The notes beneath the pieces are model-generated. The model was not told the DNA's origin and did no database searches. It was given only the letters and a program-made list of their open reading frames with translations. Positions 45,401 to 56,900 of a stretch of DNA of 64,000 nt are shown piece after piece. Both the position numbers and the translations under genes were made by a program. The DNA is from Pelecanus crispus (Eukaryota > Chordata > Aves > Pelecaniformes > Pelecanidae), in contig NC_134656.1 in NCBI RefSeq assembly GCF_030463565.1, positions 4,140,501-4,204,500 on the forward strand, read 5' to 3'. Every line of letters starts with the position of its first letter. The first letter of the stretch is position 1.

Positions 45401-45630
45401 CCGAGTCTGAACCTGAATTATAATTCTTCCTTTCTTCTTTTCAGAAAATAGCACTGCAGGTTTTACCAACAGTGTTTTACTTTCTATTTATTTCTTAACA
45501 GCAATGTATTACTAGCCCCTCACCACACACACAATGCACTTTATAGTAGGTTTTTTCTTTTTTTTGTTTTTTGGCACTGTGCCCATCACTCACCTGTAAC
45601 GGCATCATAAAACTCTTCTTCACTATTCAT
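24008..45630 (-). CDS. OSBPL2: Oxysterol-binding protein-related protein 2 (ORP2), complete
   Basis: ORP2 is a cytosolic short-form ORP that exchanges cholesterol and phosphoinositides between membranes and binds VAP proteins of the endoplasmic reticulum. Coding exons in transcript order: 45594-45630, 38133-38280, 37811-37886, 35999-36133, 34629-34726, 33723-33905, 30758-30865, 29318-29407, 28548-28668, 26481-26609, 25613-25736, 24851-24941, 24008-24110. They total 1443 nt, 480 residues plus TGA, the same length as human. The N-terminus [17 protein letters not shown] carries a FFAT-type motif (EFYDAVT) for VAP. The family fingerprint [12 protein letters not shown] is at about residues 175-186 in exon 7. 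There is no PH domain, as expected for ORP2. The C-terminus ends NFSDCPDIY. Introns are long and AT-rich, unlike those of LAMA5. Confidence 0.97.
24367..24396 (+). repeat. Homopolymer run of 30 T
   Basis: T30 in OSBPL2 intron 13, which is A30 on the transcribed strand. No element body is recognised beside it. Confidence 0.9.
24851..24941 (-). CDS. OSBPL2: OSBPL2 exon 13, basic-acidic helix
   Basis: Acceptor tgtttgttag, donor CACG|gtaagg. It encodes [20 protein letters not shown], the conserved charged helix near the ORP C-terminus. Confidence 0.95.
25613..25736 (-). CDS. OSBPL2: OSBPL2 exon 12, ORD domain
   Basis: Acceptor tgcttttaag, donor CATGG|gtatgt. It encodes [20 protein letters not shown] and [18 protein letters not shown]. 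Confidence 0.95.
26481..26609 (-). CDS. OSBPL2: OSBPL2 exon 11, ORD domain
   Basis: Acceptor tctgtttcag, donor CAG|gtaact. It encodes [20 protein letters not shown], an acidic insert, then [20 protein letters not shown]. Confidence 0.95.
28548..28668 (-). CDS. OSBPL2: OSBPL2 exon 10, ORD domain
   Basis: Acceptor ctgtagcag, donor CCG|gtaagg. It encodes [20 protein letters not shown] and [12 protein letters not shown]. Confidence 0.95.
29318..29407 (-). CDS. OSBPL2: OSBPL2 exon 9, ORD domain
   Basis: Acceptor cctctacag, donor AAAAA|gtaagt. It encodes [20 protein letters not shown] and [10 protein letters not shown]. Confidence 0.95.
30758..30865 (-). CDS. OSBPL2: OSBPL2 exon 8, ORD domain
   Basis: Acceptor tctttacag, donor ACAG|gtaatg. 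It encodes [20 protein letters not shown] and [15 protein letters not shown]. Confidence 0.95.
33723..33905 (-). CDS. OSBPL2: OSBPL2 exon 7, OSBP fingerprint
   Basis: Acceptor gttgctag, donor GAA|gtgagt. It encodes [20 protein letters not shown], with the HH pair of the OSBP signature, then [20 protein letters not shown]. Confidence 0.96.
34629..34726 (-). CDS. OSBPL2: OSBPL2 exon 6, ORD domain
   Basis: Acceptor tttgcttatag, donor CCAG|gtaata. It encodes [20 protein letters not shown] and [12 protein letters not shown]. Confidence 0.95.
35650..35850 (-). mobile_element. Truncated CR1 LINE with chimeric 3' end, copy 2
   Basis: This copy has the same architecture as that at 3552: an ATTCTATGATT tail (35650-35668), a CR1 3' segment, then the same foreign segment (ttaaggggagagcagcaatt through aactaggaatca), then a second CR1-like piece starting at about 35820. 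The second piece is cut off after some 30 bases. It lies in OSBPL2 intron 5, in the gene's own orientation. Confidence 0.85.
35999..36133 (-). CDS. OSBPL2: OSBPL2 exon 5, ORD domain
   Basis: Acceptor ttacctag, donor CAG|gtaagt. It encodes [20 protein letters not shown] and [14 protein letters not shown]. Confidence 0.95.
37811..37886 (-). CDS. OSBPL2: OSBPL2 exon 4
   Basis: Acceptor ccaattacag, donor ACTG|gtaagt. It encodes [20 protein letters not shown] and KCIGL, leading into the lipid-binding domain. Confidence 0.94.
38133..38280 (-). CDS. OSBPL2: OSBPL2 exon 3
   Basis: Acceptor ttttatacag, donor ACAG|gtaaac. It encodes [20 protein letters not shown] and [10 protein letters not shown]. 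Confidence 0.95.
38281..45593 (-). other. OSBPL2 intron 2, 7.3 kb
   Basis: No repeat family is recognised. It holds a candidate alternative exon at 41470-41507. A block at 42600-44560 is less AT-rich than its surroundings and has several overlapping plus-strand open frames, the longest 135 codons (43367-43774), with no recognisable protein. Confidence 0.5.
41470..41507 (-). other. Candidate alternative start exon of OSBPL2
   Basis: The minus strand reads ttcatttgcag|GATG and ends TTACTG|gcaagt. Its ATG opens [12 protein letters not shown] plus one base, the phase needed to join exon 3. The donor would be GC, not GT. It is sequence-based only and could be chance. Confidence 0.25.
45594..45630 (-). 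CDS. OSBPL2: OSBPL2 exon 2 coding part, FFAT motif
   Basis: Acceptor ggctgtacag at 45648; the ATG at 45630 follows 17 bases of 5' UTR; donor ACAG|gtgagt. It encodes [12 protein letters not shown]. Confidence 0.93.
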
Positions 45631-48600
45631 CCTTCAGTGTGAAATCTCTGTACAGCCAATCCAGCTTCCTCTAATGCATCGTTGAACTTGATTTAGAGAT
45701 TAAGTATCTGTGTGCAGTCGAAGCCTTCTTTTGCAAATACCCAGCTGCTTTAGATGATCTATTTGACAAGACAGGGAACCAGAATTAGCAACTTGCATAT
45801 TTCTTATGTGTGCAAACACGCACACCTGACAAATACTAATTTTCCTATTTCTTCCCATGGCAAAAGATGGGTTCTTGCATTCATAAGTAAACCGCCTTCT
45901 CTGATACCAAAGTCATTCTGAAGTGAATACTGCCTACCACAAGAACAGCTGATGTACTATGCCGCACTTCTCTCTATATAAATACATCATATACACTACA
46001 GTAAAATATGCCTTATTTACTGCAAGTTAAATTTCAGGCAAGTACAGCTAGAAGGAGCAGAGAACTGAAAGAAGAAAAAGACAGCTGGCAAAACAAAAAT
46101 ACTCTTCTTCAGCAAGACAATTAGCCTTACCACATCCTTAACCAAGAAAGCTGGGAACAAGAAAAGAAAGCCTTACATCTCAAAATCTCACTGCTGCATA
46201 AAAATCTTGGGCCTCACTGTACATCATGCAGTCAGCATCTAGTGACCATCAGAGAAGTTTTGTCAGGCTACTGCTATGACCTCTTGAAGAGACAACTGGA
46301 GATTTTTCCCTCTAGAGGGAGAGTGTAAAGAAACAACAAACTTTTTCTTAGTAAAGACAAGCACACTGCAAATAACTTACAGATTTATGAAGCATTCCAG
46401 CTCTACTTTATGGATAGACTAAATTAGATTTTTTCCAGATGGTTGGCAATGGTGTAACGTAAACATTTTTACTTCACCCAATTTTAGTCAAAGGAGAATA
46501 ATGAGAAAATTTAGTTTGCACTCTTACAAACGTTCATCAGGTACCAATGACGAGCCAAGAACGCAATGATAAATGACAGCACGGCAATGCTATCGATATC
46601 TCCTCGAAAACAACCTCAATCTGTCAGTCTCAATTTTTTATGATCCTTGAAGATCCCACTGCTTTTGTGACAGCAGTTTTTCCAGAGTAATTATAACTTG
46701 CACAATTCCATTCCAATTAAGAGAAACAAAGCCAGAAGCGCACTCTACTCCTAGTAGAAGAGCTTGCCATGTTTGAAACTAATTCCTTCTCTCTTCCTCT
46801 CTGCAAGAAATTAAACTGCATGATTCCTCCTGTATTTCAAGTCTTTTTACCTCACTGCCCAGGACAAAAGCTATTTGAATGTCTCACACACATACAGTCC
46901 TTCCAATTCTCCATTCAGGAGGAAGAGCTAAAATAGTCTATTTTGGAACTCATCTAAGTTAACAAATGTAGCGTTAGACTTGAAGTGTTATGTCTGTCAA
47001 GACCAGGTATCTCAGTTTCTCACTTTTCCCTTAGGAACTCCCTATTTTGCTTGCCGCTATAGGATTTTACATCAATCTCTGCATCACAGTGAGTATCTGA
47101 GGTCCACATAATCTTCAGCAATTTCTTATTTACAAGTCCTCACCTTCACAAGGACACAACTTCATGCAGCTGCTTCTCTTGACTGTTGCTACAGTGCTGT
47201 TGCAATTGCTCTCAGCTGGATGACAGTTTCCTTCCCTTTTTCCCCGTCCTGTTCTCCAGTCACAGCCCTTTAAACTTTCTTCAACTTTCTTGCTCATGAG
47301 CAAGAACTTTCTGACTTACTTTTGTCCAAGTGCTGCACTCTCCTAGGCAAGAACGCTCAAAACATTAACAAGTCAGATACATGTACGTCTGAAGACCTCC
47401 AGTGCTAGGCTACCAGCAAGCGCTCTGCTTGCATAAGGCAAAGGAGCAGCAGCTTCACTTCAAAAAAATACAGGCAGTTCAGGCTGCTAGCAACCACAGG
47501 GACACAGAATCAAAGAAAGGAAGAAACCTTCTTAACTAACAATTGGTTCAAGGGTAGCAAGAAGCTCAGATTTCTGGGTGAACTAAACAGCAGAATCGAT
47601 TACTTTGTTCTACATCTGTACTGTAAGTACAAGTCAGCATACCTATCCCTGTGTTATCTTGCCTAGTGGAAGCCAGTCCTTGACTCTGTAAAAAAACAAA
47701 CAAACAAACAAAAAAACCCCAAAAACGCTTTTTCATACCAAAGCTGCTGTCAGTCTTAGAGTTTCTCCAAACTTTCTACCCCCACCAGCAATATGTCCGG
47801 AAGTATCTCTTCCAAGGTCTCCAAATATGCCATTATCTTTGCAGAAAATCTGTCCTTGAGGATGCAACTATGTAAATCTTTCAACAGGGGCGGAAAGAGG
47901 GAATCCAAAGAAAACTATTGCTACAGAAAACAGGAACTCGACATCACGGGACAACCGTTCACCCCAGAAGCCATTCTTACCACGCTGGAATGACTCCACC
48001 AGTTTGCCAAAGAAGAATTTACATAGAGGGCTTCTTTAATCCTCCAGGGTACTGTATCCTTGAAGATGCAAGACATTTATGGTTTCAATCATCCACAAGT
48101 ATTGCATCCTTCTAGCAAAACAGCAGCCAGTATTTCCAGAAGGAAACTTGTATATGCACAAGATACAGCCCACTCATGATCAGCACGTCATTTAAAGTAA
48201 TATATTTTGCATCAGGGTTACACTGGGAGTAACTTAACGCTCCTATCGCTTCTTTTACATTCAGTCCTTTTATTTAGTAGAGATTAACGTGAATTTGCAT
48301 GTAGCTGAACACACAATGATTAACAGCATTTAGCTTTCATGAGCCAAAAAGCTAGGATTAAGTCCTTTTCTCTTACTAAAAGCAACAGCAAAAAGTTACT
48401 TCCAATTTGGTTGAAATGCCAGAAGACAAAAACATCCCATTTGCTTCATATTCAGCATTTGTAATCTGTATTTCCTCCTCCGTGTCCATGATGTACCCAA
48501 AAGAATTCACTTACACGCTAGCAAGTGTAGTTAACAGCTTTTATCAAAATTGCCATTCAAGGAAGGGTGCAATACTCCTGCGTCAGACAGACCTTCAGGA

Positions 48601-48672
48601 GCTTAGGACCAACTGCTGCCCTGGAAAATCTTTCATAAAGCATAAACATCATATCATGTTCACACCTTTTAG

Positions 48673-49050
48673 TCATAGAATCATAGAATCGTTTAGGTTG
48701 GAAAAGACCTTTAAGATCATCCAGTCCAACCATTAACCTACACTACCAAGTCCACACTAAACCAATCAAGGGTAGACTAGACTAAACCATGTCCCGAAGT
48801 GCCACATCTACCCATTTTTTGAACACTTCCAGGGATGGGGACTCCACCACCTCTCTGGGCAGCCTGTTCCAATTCTTGACCACCCTTTCCGTAAAGAAAT
48901 TTTTCCTAATTTCCAACCTAAACCTCCCCTGGCGCAGCTTGAGCCCATTTCCTCTCATCCTATCGCTAACTACATGGGAGAAGAGCCCAACACCCACCTC
49001 ACTACACCCTCCTGTCAGGTAGTTGTAGAGAGCGATAAGGTCTCTAGTCC
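48673..49050 (-). mobile_element. Truncated CR1 LINE, copy 3
   Basis: It has an ATTCTATGATT-type tail at 48673-48690 and about 360 bp of the CR1 3' end, including the stretch that translates on the minus strand as [20 protein letters not shown]. Unlike copies 1 and 2 it lacks the foreign segment and runs directly from the tail region into the coding end. Confidence 0.9.
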
Positions 49051-49092
49051 TACAGCGAAAAAGAAATACAAAGTCTATTTAGATGTTTTCTT

Positions 49093-49172
49093 ACATATAT
49101 AGTAATCATTAGGAATGTTACAAAGTTTTCCCACATATATAGTAATCATTAGGAATGTAACCAAGTTTTCCA
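49093..49172. repeat. 40-bp tandem duplication
   Basis: Two adjacent copies of a unit starting acatatatagtaatcattag differ at two or three positions. It lies just past the CR1 copy in OSBPL2 intron 1. Confidence 0.85.
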
Positions 49173-52100
49173 TGCAGGACTTCCCTCACTCCTTGTTGCA
49201 GAGAACACTATTTCAGCAATCAGGGTTTGCTGGTTTACAGGTTAAAATTACCTTAGTGGGCTTCACTTCAACAGCCAGTGCTAACAGGTCAGGCCTGGGT
49301 ACTCCAGGCAGGGACTCCCAGAAAGGTGCTTTTGCCTGGGATTGCGCCCGCTGCATTGCCACATTTATGACCAAAGAGAGCCTGTATATAAATCATTTGA
49401 TAAATAACAGGAAAAAGCTGCAAGTAGAGGCACCTCAAGAGAGCTGGAAATTCATAACTTAATGATGACAACACACCCCTGACCACAAGCAGCCCAGATT
49501 TTGTGGTTTACAAGATAAGTGACAAAGCTCATCTATTTCCTCATATTTTAGAGGCTACGGATTTTTATATACTAATTGGATTTACTATGGGATTTGTGTG
49601 CCTGAATAAAAACTTCCACATTTATTTTTATTTTTGTAATAGATTGATTTCCCTGCAGGAGAGATGCTATTTTTGAAGCCCCAACTGAAAGACAACAAAT
49701 AAAAACATCCAAAAAAGGTGTAATACCCATCACAACAGCACAACTTTGTAACTGGTTGGTAAATCTGTACTGCAGGCTGTATTATCTTATATTTTGCCCT
49801 GAGAAATTCTCCATACTAGGTTGTACAGAATACCCATGATACAATTTTACTCTTTGACATTACGTTTGAAGTGAGCGCCAAAGCAATTAACAGAAAACAA
49901 CAAAGTTTAACATGGTTTATTGAAGCAAGTCTTGAACAAGTTATTTGGGCAGAGGCTAGTTTTTCTAGTCATTTTCCTTATTTGCATGCCAATGCCTACG
50001 ATATACAAAACCAGACTAGCAAGAGTTAAGCTAAGCATAGCATGCAAGTCAAAAAACTTGTGAGAGCTTCTAGTATCTTCTATCAAAGGACTACCATTTT
50101 GGTTCCTCTGAAAAAGCTTTGCACCTTAGTGACATTGTAAAGCCATCCACAAACAGGTTAAACAAGATATTATGCTGTCCAGCAACAGAATTTAGTAGTG
50201 TAGGTATCAATGCTGAAATAAGAATGCCACATTGGTCCCAAGCAAGTAACCCCAAAACCTGATCAGGTAAGGGACAGAAATATAACTAAGTACTAGTCAC
50301 ATGGGCACAAAGTCTCTTTTGTACTTTTGTTATTAAAAGGTCTCATCGGTGCTGCACAACTAGTCAAAAGCAGGTTACTCATTAAAACTCCTTTAAATTT
50401 TCACAATTTATCTGAAAAGGTTCACACATTCCTGTATGAATGATGACCACGGACAGTCCTTTTCTTAAAGGACACAAGGATGTTTTGCAAAGGCAAAGGA
50501 CGAAAGGAAGCATGCAGTTGCAATAAATACTGCAGAAACATAAGAAAATACCTGCACCACATCCATAGCACACCTTGAAATAGGTTCTACAGAGAGGAGG
50601 GAGTTACTAAGATTGACATACTGCTTTCCAGAAGTACATCTGTCACAGAACAAACAGAAAGGGCTGTTCATAAACATGCATGGAACACCAATGGTCACAA
50701 CACGTACTAAGACAGATCCTGAGAGGCTCACTCTCCGGAGAAAACATGCTTCTCTCAGTGATCTTTACAGCCTTGATGCAGAGAATTTAACTATTCATAC
50801 CACCTACACTACGGTGACAGCTAAGGTCCCATGACGAAGGAAGGCAAAGTCATACTGTACCTGTCAATCAGCTGGTTACGAATAATGTCAAACGAAGTGT
50901 TCTGCCAAGCCCTGCGCTGCACGTGTAACTCGACGGTAACTTGTACCGGGTGATCTGCCTTTGCTTTCAAAAGCTTAACTTTGCGCAGATCGCAGGGTCC
51001 TGTACAAGCTCACAGTCCCCAGCAGTAGAAGTTACAGGGAAGTTCCAGTCCCAGACTTTGCACAGTTCCCACCCATGTTAAACAATTTCCTCCCACGTGA
51101 ATTTATTTTTAAACCAGGACAAAAGTGCAAGACTTTATGAAGTATTGAATTTGCTCAACGCATTCCGAGTGTCTGTATGAGGAGAGATCCAGGTACTCTG
51201 TGGAAAGAGAGGTTCTACCTCGATAGTTTCTCTCTGAAACCAAAGGTGTGGAGATCCACTGCCTGCTGAGCAGTCAAAGGCTGCTCTCTGGCACCTATGC
51301 TCTCCACACCTATATGCCAGACAACACTGTAGAGATGACCTGTAATGGCTGTCCATAACATTTTATTTACTTACAGCTCTATCAAGTACTAAAAGTTGAA
51401 ATTTCCTATGCCATTTATCTGGATAGGTTAGTAATCCCTCAAATTTGTCATCAAGTATGCTTGCTCCTTCTCAAATTCCATTCCTCAACAGAAAAAAAAG
51501 AAAAAAACCACCTTATGCCTGTGCCACTAAGATCCTGGATCCTCACAACTTATACACCAATTCAAAAAACCCAAACATTAGTACCTGTTCAAAACAACCT
51601 GTAAGAGTTTAAACATGCAATTACTATGACTTAGTTAATTCAACAACTAGCTACTCCATACTAACTTGTTCTTCTATGTTAATCCTCAACAAAGACTCAG
51701 CTGGTTAACCAAGAGTTACTCCTCCTCAAAGAAACATTTACATTTCTATAGAAAGGTAAGCATTTACAGCTGGAGTAGCTAATTTGACTGGAATGCAGTT
51801 CAGCAGGACCAGTTTTGAAGTCTGGCTGGCTGACTGACTACAGCTGCAGAGTCTTACTCCTCCAGACCTGAAGCTGAAGTTTTACATCATGCAGCAATTC
51901 TGGAAAGCCACTGCTTTGTTGACACCATCCTGCTACATTTACAAATCCTGGGTTTTTTTGCTCTTAAAGCAAATGTTGTAGCTCTGTGAGACATATACAA
52001 AACACTAGGTCATGTTCATTATACAGACATTGAATCTACCTGTGAGATCAAGGAGCCTTTAAGTAAAATCAAGTACAGAAACAGCAGGCAGTCAGGAAAA

Positions 52101-52750
52101 TAAATGCAGACATTTGCCAGCATGAGCAGGTAGGGTGTTTGAAGTTCAATACACTGGAATTAGAGTGCCACCAAAGAATTAATGAACTAGCACATTCATC
52201 AGCTTTTTCACATGCCTAACAAGGTTTTGTTGGATGTGCACTTCCATAGCAAATTTTAAAACAAATTAAGTTTGTTAACTTGAAAGGAGAATACTGGCAA
52301 ACAAGGGGAAAAAAAAAAAAAAAGAAAAAGGAAAAAAGAAAGTCACTTGAGGCCTTCCCCACAAAAAAAAAAAAAAAAGATGAAAACTTTCTGTCAAATC
52401 TCACATGATAAAAATACTGCGCAAGTACTGCCAGGGGGAGGAAGAGAAGGGGCAAATCCCACAAACTCTGAAAAGACACTCAGTTTTTAGGTTTTTGCTT
52501 TTCTTTAATGGGTCAAAAGGGCACAAGATCAATATAATAGAAATAGTATGAACAGAATTTAAAATTAGCTCAATACGAAGGAAAATTCATTCCATGCCCC
52601 GTTTAATCCACCTAACAGCATATGTTAATAAAGAGCAACATTTTCCTTAGTTTGATATCCTGATGCACCTTCTGTCCAGAAAGAGCCTCCAAAAGAGCCA
52701 GTAAAAGATCAAATATACACACCCTTCATATTAACACTAAAAATAATAAA

Positions 52751-52774
52751 GGGGGGGGGGGGGGGGGGGGGGGG
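52751..52774 (+). repeat. Homopolymer run of 24 G
   Basis: An uninterrupted G24 lies between aataataaa and aaggagaac. The OSBPL2 transcript would carry C24 here. Confidence 0.9.
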
Positions 52775-53466
52775 AAGGAGAACAAAAAACCCAACAGAGC
52801 TACAGCATGACTGGTGGAATAAGAGCCAACCCCATCTTCTCTTGAGTTGCCAGCTGAAATAAAACATAGCTGTAGTACTTCAAGGGACAGAAATAAATAG
52901 CTTGAACTAGAAGATAAATATTCATGTGGTTTTGCTTCATACACATCTCCTGAAAGCATCAAACTGCAGTGTTTCATCTCTGAATGAAAGCTTCAGCAAG
53001 GATGACTCTTAATTGACTCATGAAATTAGGTTACCAACAACACTGGATCTAAAACATCTATAAAAATTAGCCAAGAAGTCAATTTAATTGGCAATTTAGA
53101 TACCTGCTGTAATTATTATGCACTTAAAATCTCTACAACCAGAGAACAGCTACACAGATGGCAAAATCCAGAAGAGAATTGTATTTACCAATTTAGATTT
53201 GTTTCTTACTCCAAAGTTTGAATGTAGCATCCTCCACCAAGATGTCTTGGCAAGATGAAACTCATTCCGCATGCTCAGTAAGAGAAGGGCAACTTCCTTC
53301 TCAAGTCTGTTAAACAAAGTGCAGAGAGGTTGAGCAAAGAGGATCAGCTGAAGAGCTGGCCCACTGTCACTTTTGCATTTCTTTGAAGATTGCAATTGCA
53401 GCTCCCCCTGTTATAGGCCTTAATGTAGCTGGGAGTTATTAAATGCCCTGGGGACAGGTGAGTACC

Positions 53467-53937
53467 TGTACTGGGTCCTGCTGGGATGCAATTAATTTCC
53501 TTTCTAGCAGCCTGTATGGTGCTGTGCTTTGGATTTGTGACCGAAGAAGTGTTGATGACACCCCCGTGTTTTATTACCGAAGAGCACTTCTGCCTTTCTC
53601 GCTCTGCCCGAGACTGAGAGGCAATGCAGCCAGGACAGCTGACCCCAACTGTCCAGAGGGATATTCCCAACCACATACCACCACACTCAGCAATAAAACG
53701 GGAGGGGAGTTTTGCAGGGGTTGCTGTTGCTCAGGGACTGGCTGGACGCAGGTCAGCTGATAGCGAGTGACTGCTTTTGCATCTCTTGTTTTTCTTTATT
53801 TCTATTTGGCGTTTTCCCCTGCCTTTACTTCTTAAAGTGTCTTTGTCTCTAGCTCCAAGTTTTCTCACTTTTGCCCTTCCGATTCTCTCCCACACCCCAC
53901 GGCGGGGCTCGGGGCCTGCCAGGGTCAACCCACAACA
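53467..53937 (+). mobile_element. Solo LTR of an avian endogenous retrovirus
   Basis: The 471-bp element begins TGTACTGGGTCCTGCTGGG and ends GGGTCAACCCACAACA, TG...CA ends typical of LTRs. It contains an AATAAA at 53692-53697 and the block gattctctcccacaccccac common in bird LTRs as I remember them. Flanks GTACC and GAACC may be a 5-bp target duplication with one change. No internal retroviral region is adjacent. It lies antisense in OSBPL2 intron 1. Confidence 0.8.
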
Positions 53938-56900
53938 GAACCAAAGCAGCGAAGCATCCTAAGGTGATAGTTTAGCTGAACTTATTTTTAAAGCGCTTGA
54001 AACAATGGTGGCAGCAAACTGAACATCTGAAAAGTTAGCTTTGAACACAAGAGCCAAACAGATTTATGGCAGAATGAACCACGTTCTGTTCTCTCAGGAA
54101 TACAGATTTTTGGTGATACTTCACAAGAATTAGAGCCAACTGAAACACTAGAAGCCTGGTTTGCAACTGAGTTCAGGCTACAAAATTTGTTTCTGCATCA
54201 GAACAAACCACAATAATTGTCCCACGCACAGACTACTGCCCCCAGCACAAAGCTACGGCGCTGCTATCAGCAGCATTATATATCGAACATAAAAATTGTA
54301 AAGATGAGACTGGACAGAAAATACCCTGGCAGTATAGCGCTCAGTTACCTACAGAACTGACAGCTACCCTCAGTTTCACTTCAGCCAAAAATTCTATTCT
54401 GTGGCTAAGGATACTGGCTCACAGAACTTCTACCAAACCTAACAAACAAAGATCAAGAAAAGTTAATTCCAGGAGATTAATATTTTCTGATGCAAAACAC
54501 TTCACTGAAATTCTCACAGAATTCTGTAAATGTTCTCCATTTTTAACAATACATCAATATTTGAGACATTTTTCCACCTGAAAGCATCTGGTACAGCATT
54601 CTTTGGACTTTGTAGCCTTTTCTTGGAAACTATTTCCTTGACCACAATTGTAGAAGATCGCACAATTTTGGTTTACGTGCCTTCCCTACCCATGACGCAT
54701 AATGCTAGGCTTGATCGTGACTGATACACCAGCTTATTTCTAGCCACACTGTTAAAAAAATTAGTAATTCAATACTGTCTTGTAAAACTAGTTGCTTCTT
54801 ACTAATTTCCTGAAGGATTTGTTTTATCTTATTTGTAAGAGAGACAAGGTGGGAAGTAATCAATAACTCCAAGCACAGTGGCTTTGGACACAAGTGTCAA
54901 CTGATATATAATTAATCATTTACGAACACTTCTCTTTGAACCAAAACTTACTGTGAAGGTAAAATTAAATATGCTTGAATATTTCTCATCACCCCTTCAA
55001 ATTGATCACTGAAGTTTAAGACTGTGAAGACAATTACAGCATATAACATCACTGGAGAAACCCCCTAGAACAGTAAAAATAGTTACAGGTTTAGTTTATA
55101 GATCTTCCTACTAAAAGGCACTTTCTAAGCTTTGTCTCTGTGGACCCATTCTCTCTGGGTAGGTTTAGTTTTAGTCTGTACATTTATTCTGTACAAGGTA
55201 TCTTACAAATCATTTTCATGGAGACTCTTGAACAATTATGATAGCAATCATACTGCAAATAAAGCAGGATGACAACAGCTGACTAACCCAGTGCAAAGCC
55301 CTACAGCATAAGAAACCGTATTTTTATGCCTACCAACAATTCCTCACACACTGAAATTCTGCAGCATGAGCTCGTGCACACAGCTAGCAGACTAGCTAGC
55401 TAGATTTGCTAAAGAGTTTTAAGATAATACCACAAATTTGCAAAAGCTTTAGAAAGTCAGAGTTTCTGCTATGGTTGAATTTCCTTTAAAGCTACATTTA
55501 TAGTATAAGGGTGTTAATATGTTTGCTGTTGTCAAGAGATTTTTTTTTTTTTTTTAAAAAGGATAAAAGTTGACTTCAAGACAGGACAAATAATAGAGTT
55601 CAGCTTCATAAAGAATCCACCTAGCTATCCGCTTGGTAACATTAACCCACTTGGATAATAAAATGGCTGCGCAGCACTTAGAACTACATTTAAGACAAAA
55701 TAAGGCCATGTAAATAAAGTTATTTGCATCTCTGAATATAGGCAGCATTTCTGTTTCACTATTAAACAACCGCTCAACAGTTTCACTGACATTGTGCAAA
55801 ACCTAGAAAGAACACACGTACGGGGGAGAAGTTCTGTTCTTCTAACAAAGTTCTCATTTCATCCAGCAAGCAAACACGCTGCTAAATGGACCGTTATAAA
55901 TAGGCTGGTGAGCGAACTTCTCCATACCCTTAACACGTACGAGTTTTATAATTGAGCGTTATTAAAAAGATTCTTGTTCTCACTTCATCACACTGACATA
56001 TTGTCGGGAAAAGAGTCTGCCTCAGTGGCCGGAGCTGGTTAGGTCTGAAGTGAGTGACGTGGACCACAGACACTTCAGAATCCAAATGCTTACTGCCTTC
56101 AAACTTTCCATATCATCCTTACTTTTGAACTATCACTAGAATCAAAACCCAACAAGATATATTAACAGATTCTTTTGGGAGCCCTAAAAAAAAAAACCAA
56201 ACCAAACCACCTGACTCAGAAGAGTAAAAATAATGCTAGTAAAAATATAATGAAGTTATCCATTCATGAAAACATGCAAACTTCTTTCTAATACCCCAGA
56301 GGTTCATAGCATCCCAACAGCCACAAACCTTATCTCATCTAAAACTCTGAACAGCACAGCACAGGGATTGAACCCAAACAGGAATGCCACAGATCAAGGT
56401 TTCCATTCAATCTAATGCCAAGCACAGACATTACGTGTCCAACAGAGCAATATCCAGTTTAAGTTTTGGACTATAAAAATCAAGAGGGACAAGATTAAAA
56501 GGTCCACATGTATTTCTGCAGCTGCAGGCACAATTCACCTTTTGTGCACACTCCTTCCAGATTTATAAACAATCTCAGGCAGACAACACCATCCAGCCTC
56601 CTGCATTTTCTGAATGGAGGGCTGCTGTAATTTACTAGAAATCTGTCTCATTAAATTATGTGCATTATAAAATATACTGAAATAATCTAAAGGATCTGTC
56701 TAGACCAGCAAATGAATTTCCAACTGTAACTGTATTTAAAAAAAAAAGTTTAAGCTTAGTCTATTCTTGTAACTTATTGATCCTGAAAATTAAGACATTA
56801 TCTTTGTGCACTGAATCAACAACAAATTTTTGAAGATTATAACTGAAAGTAATAGTAAGCCACATTTGACACATTCTAATTGCTTACTGCTCTCATGCAA

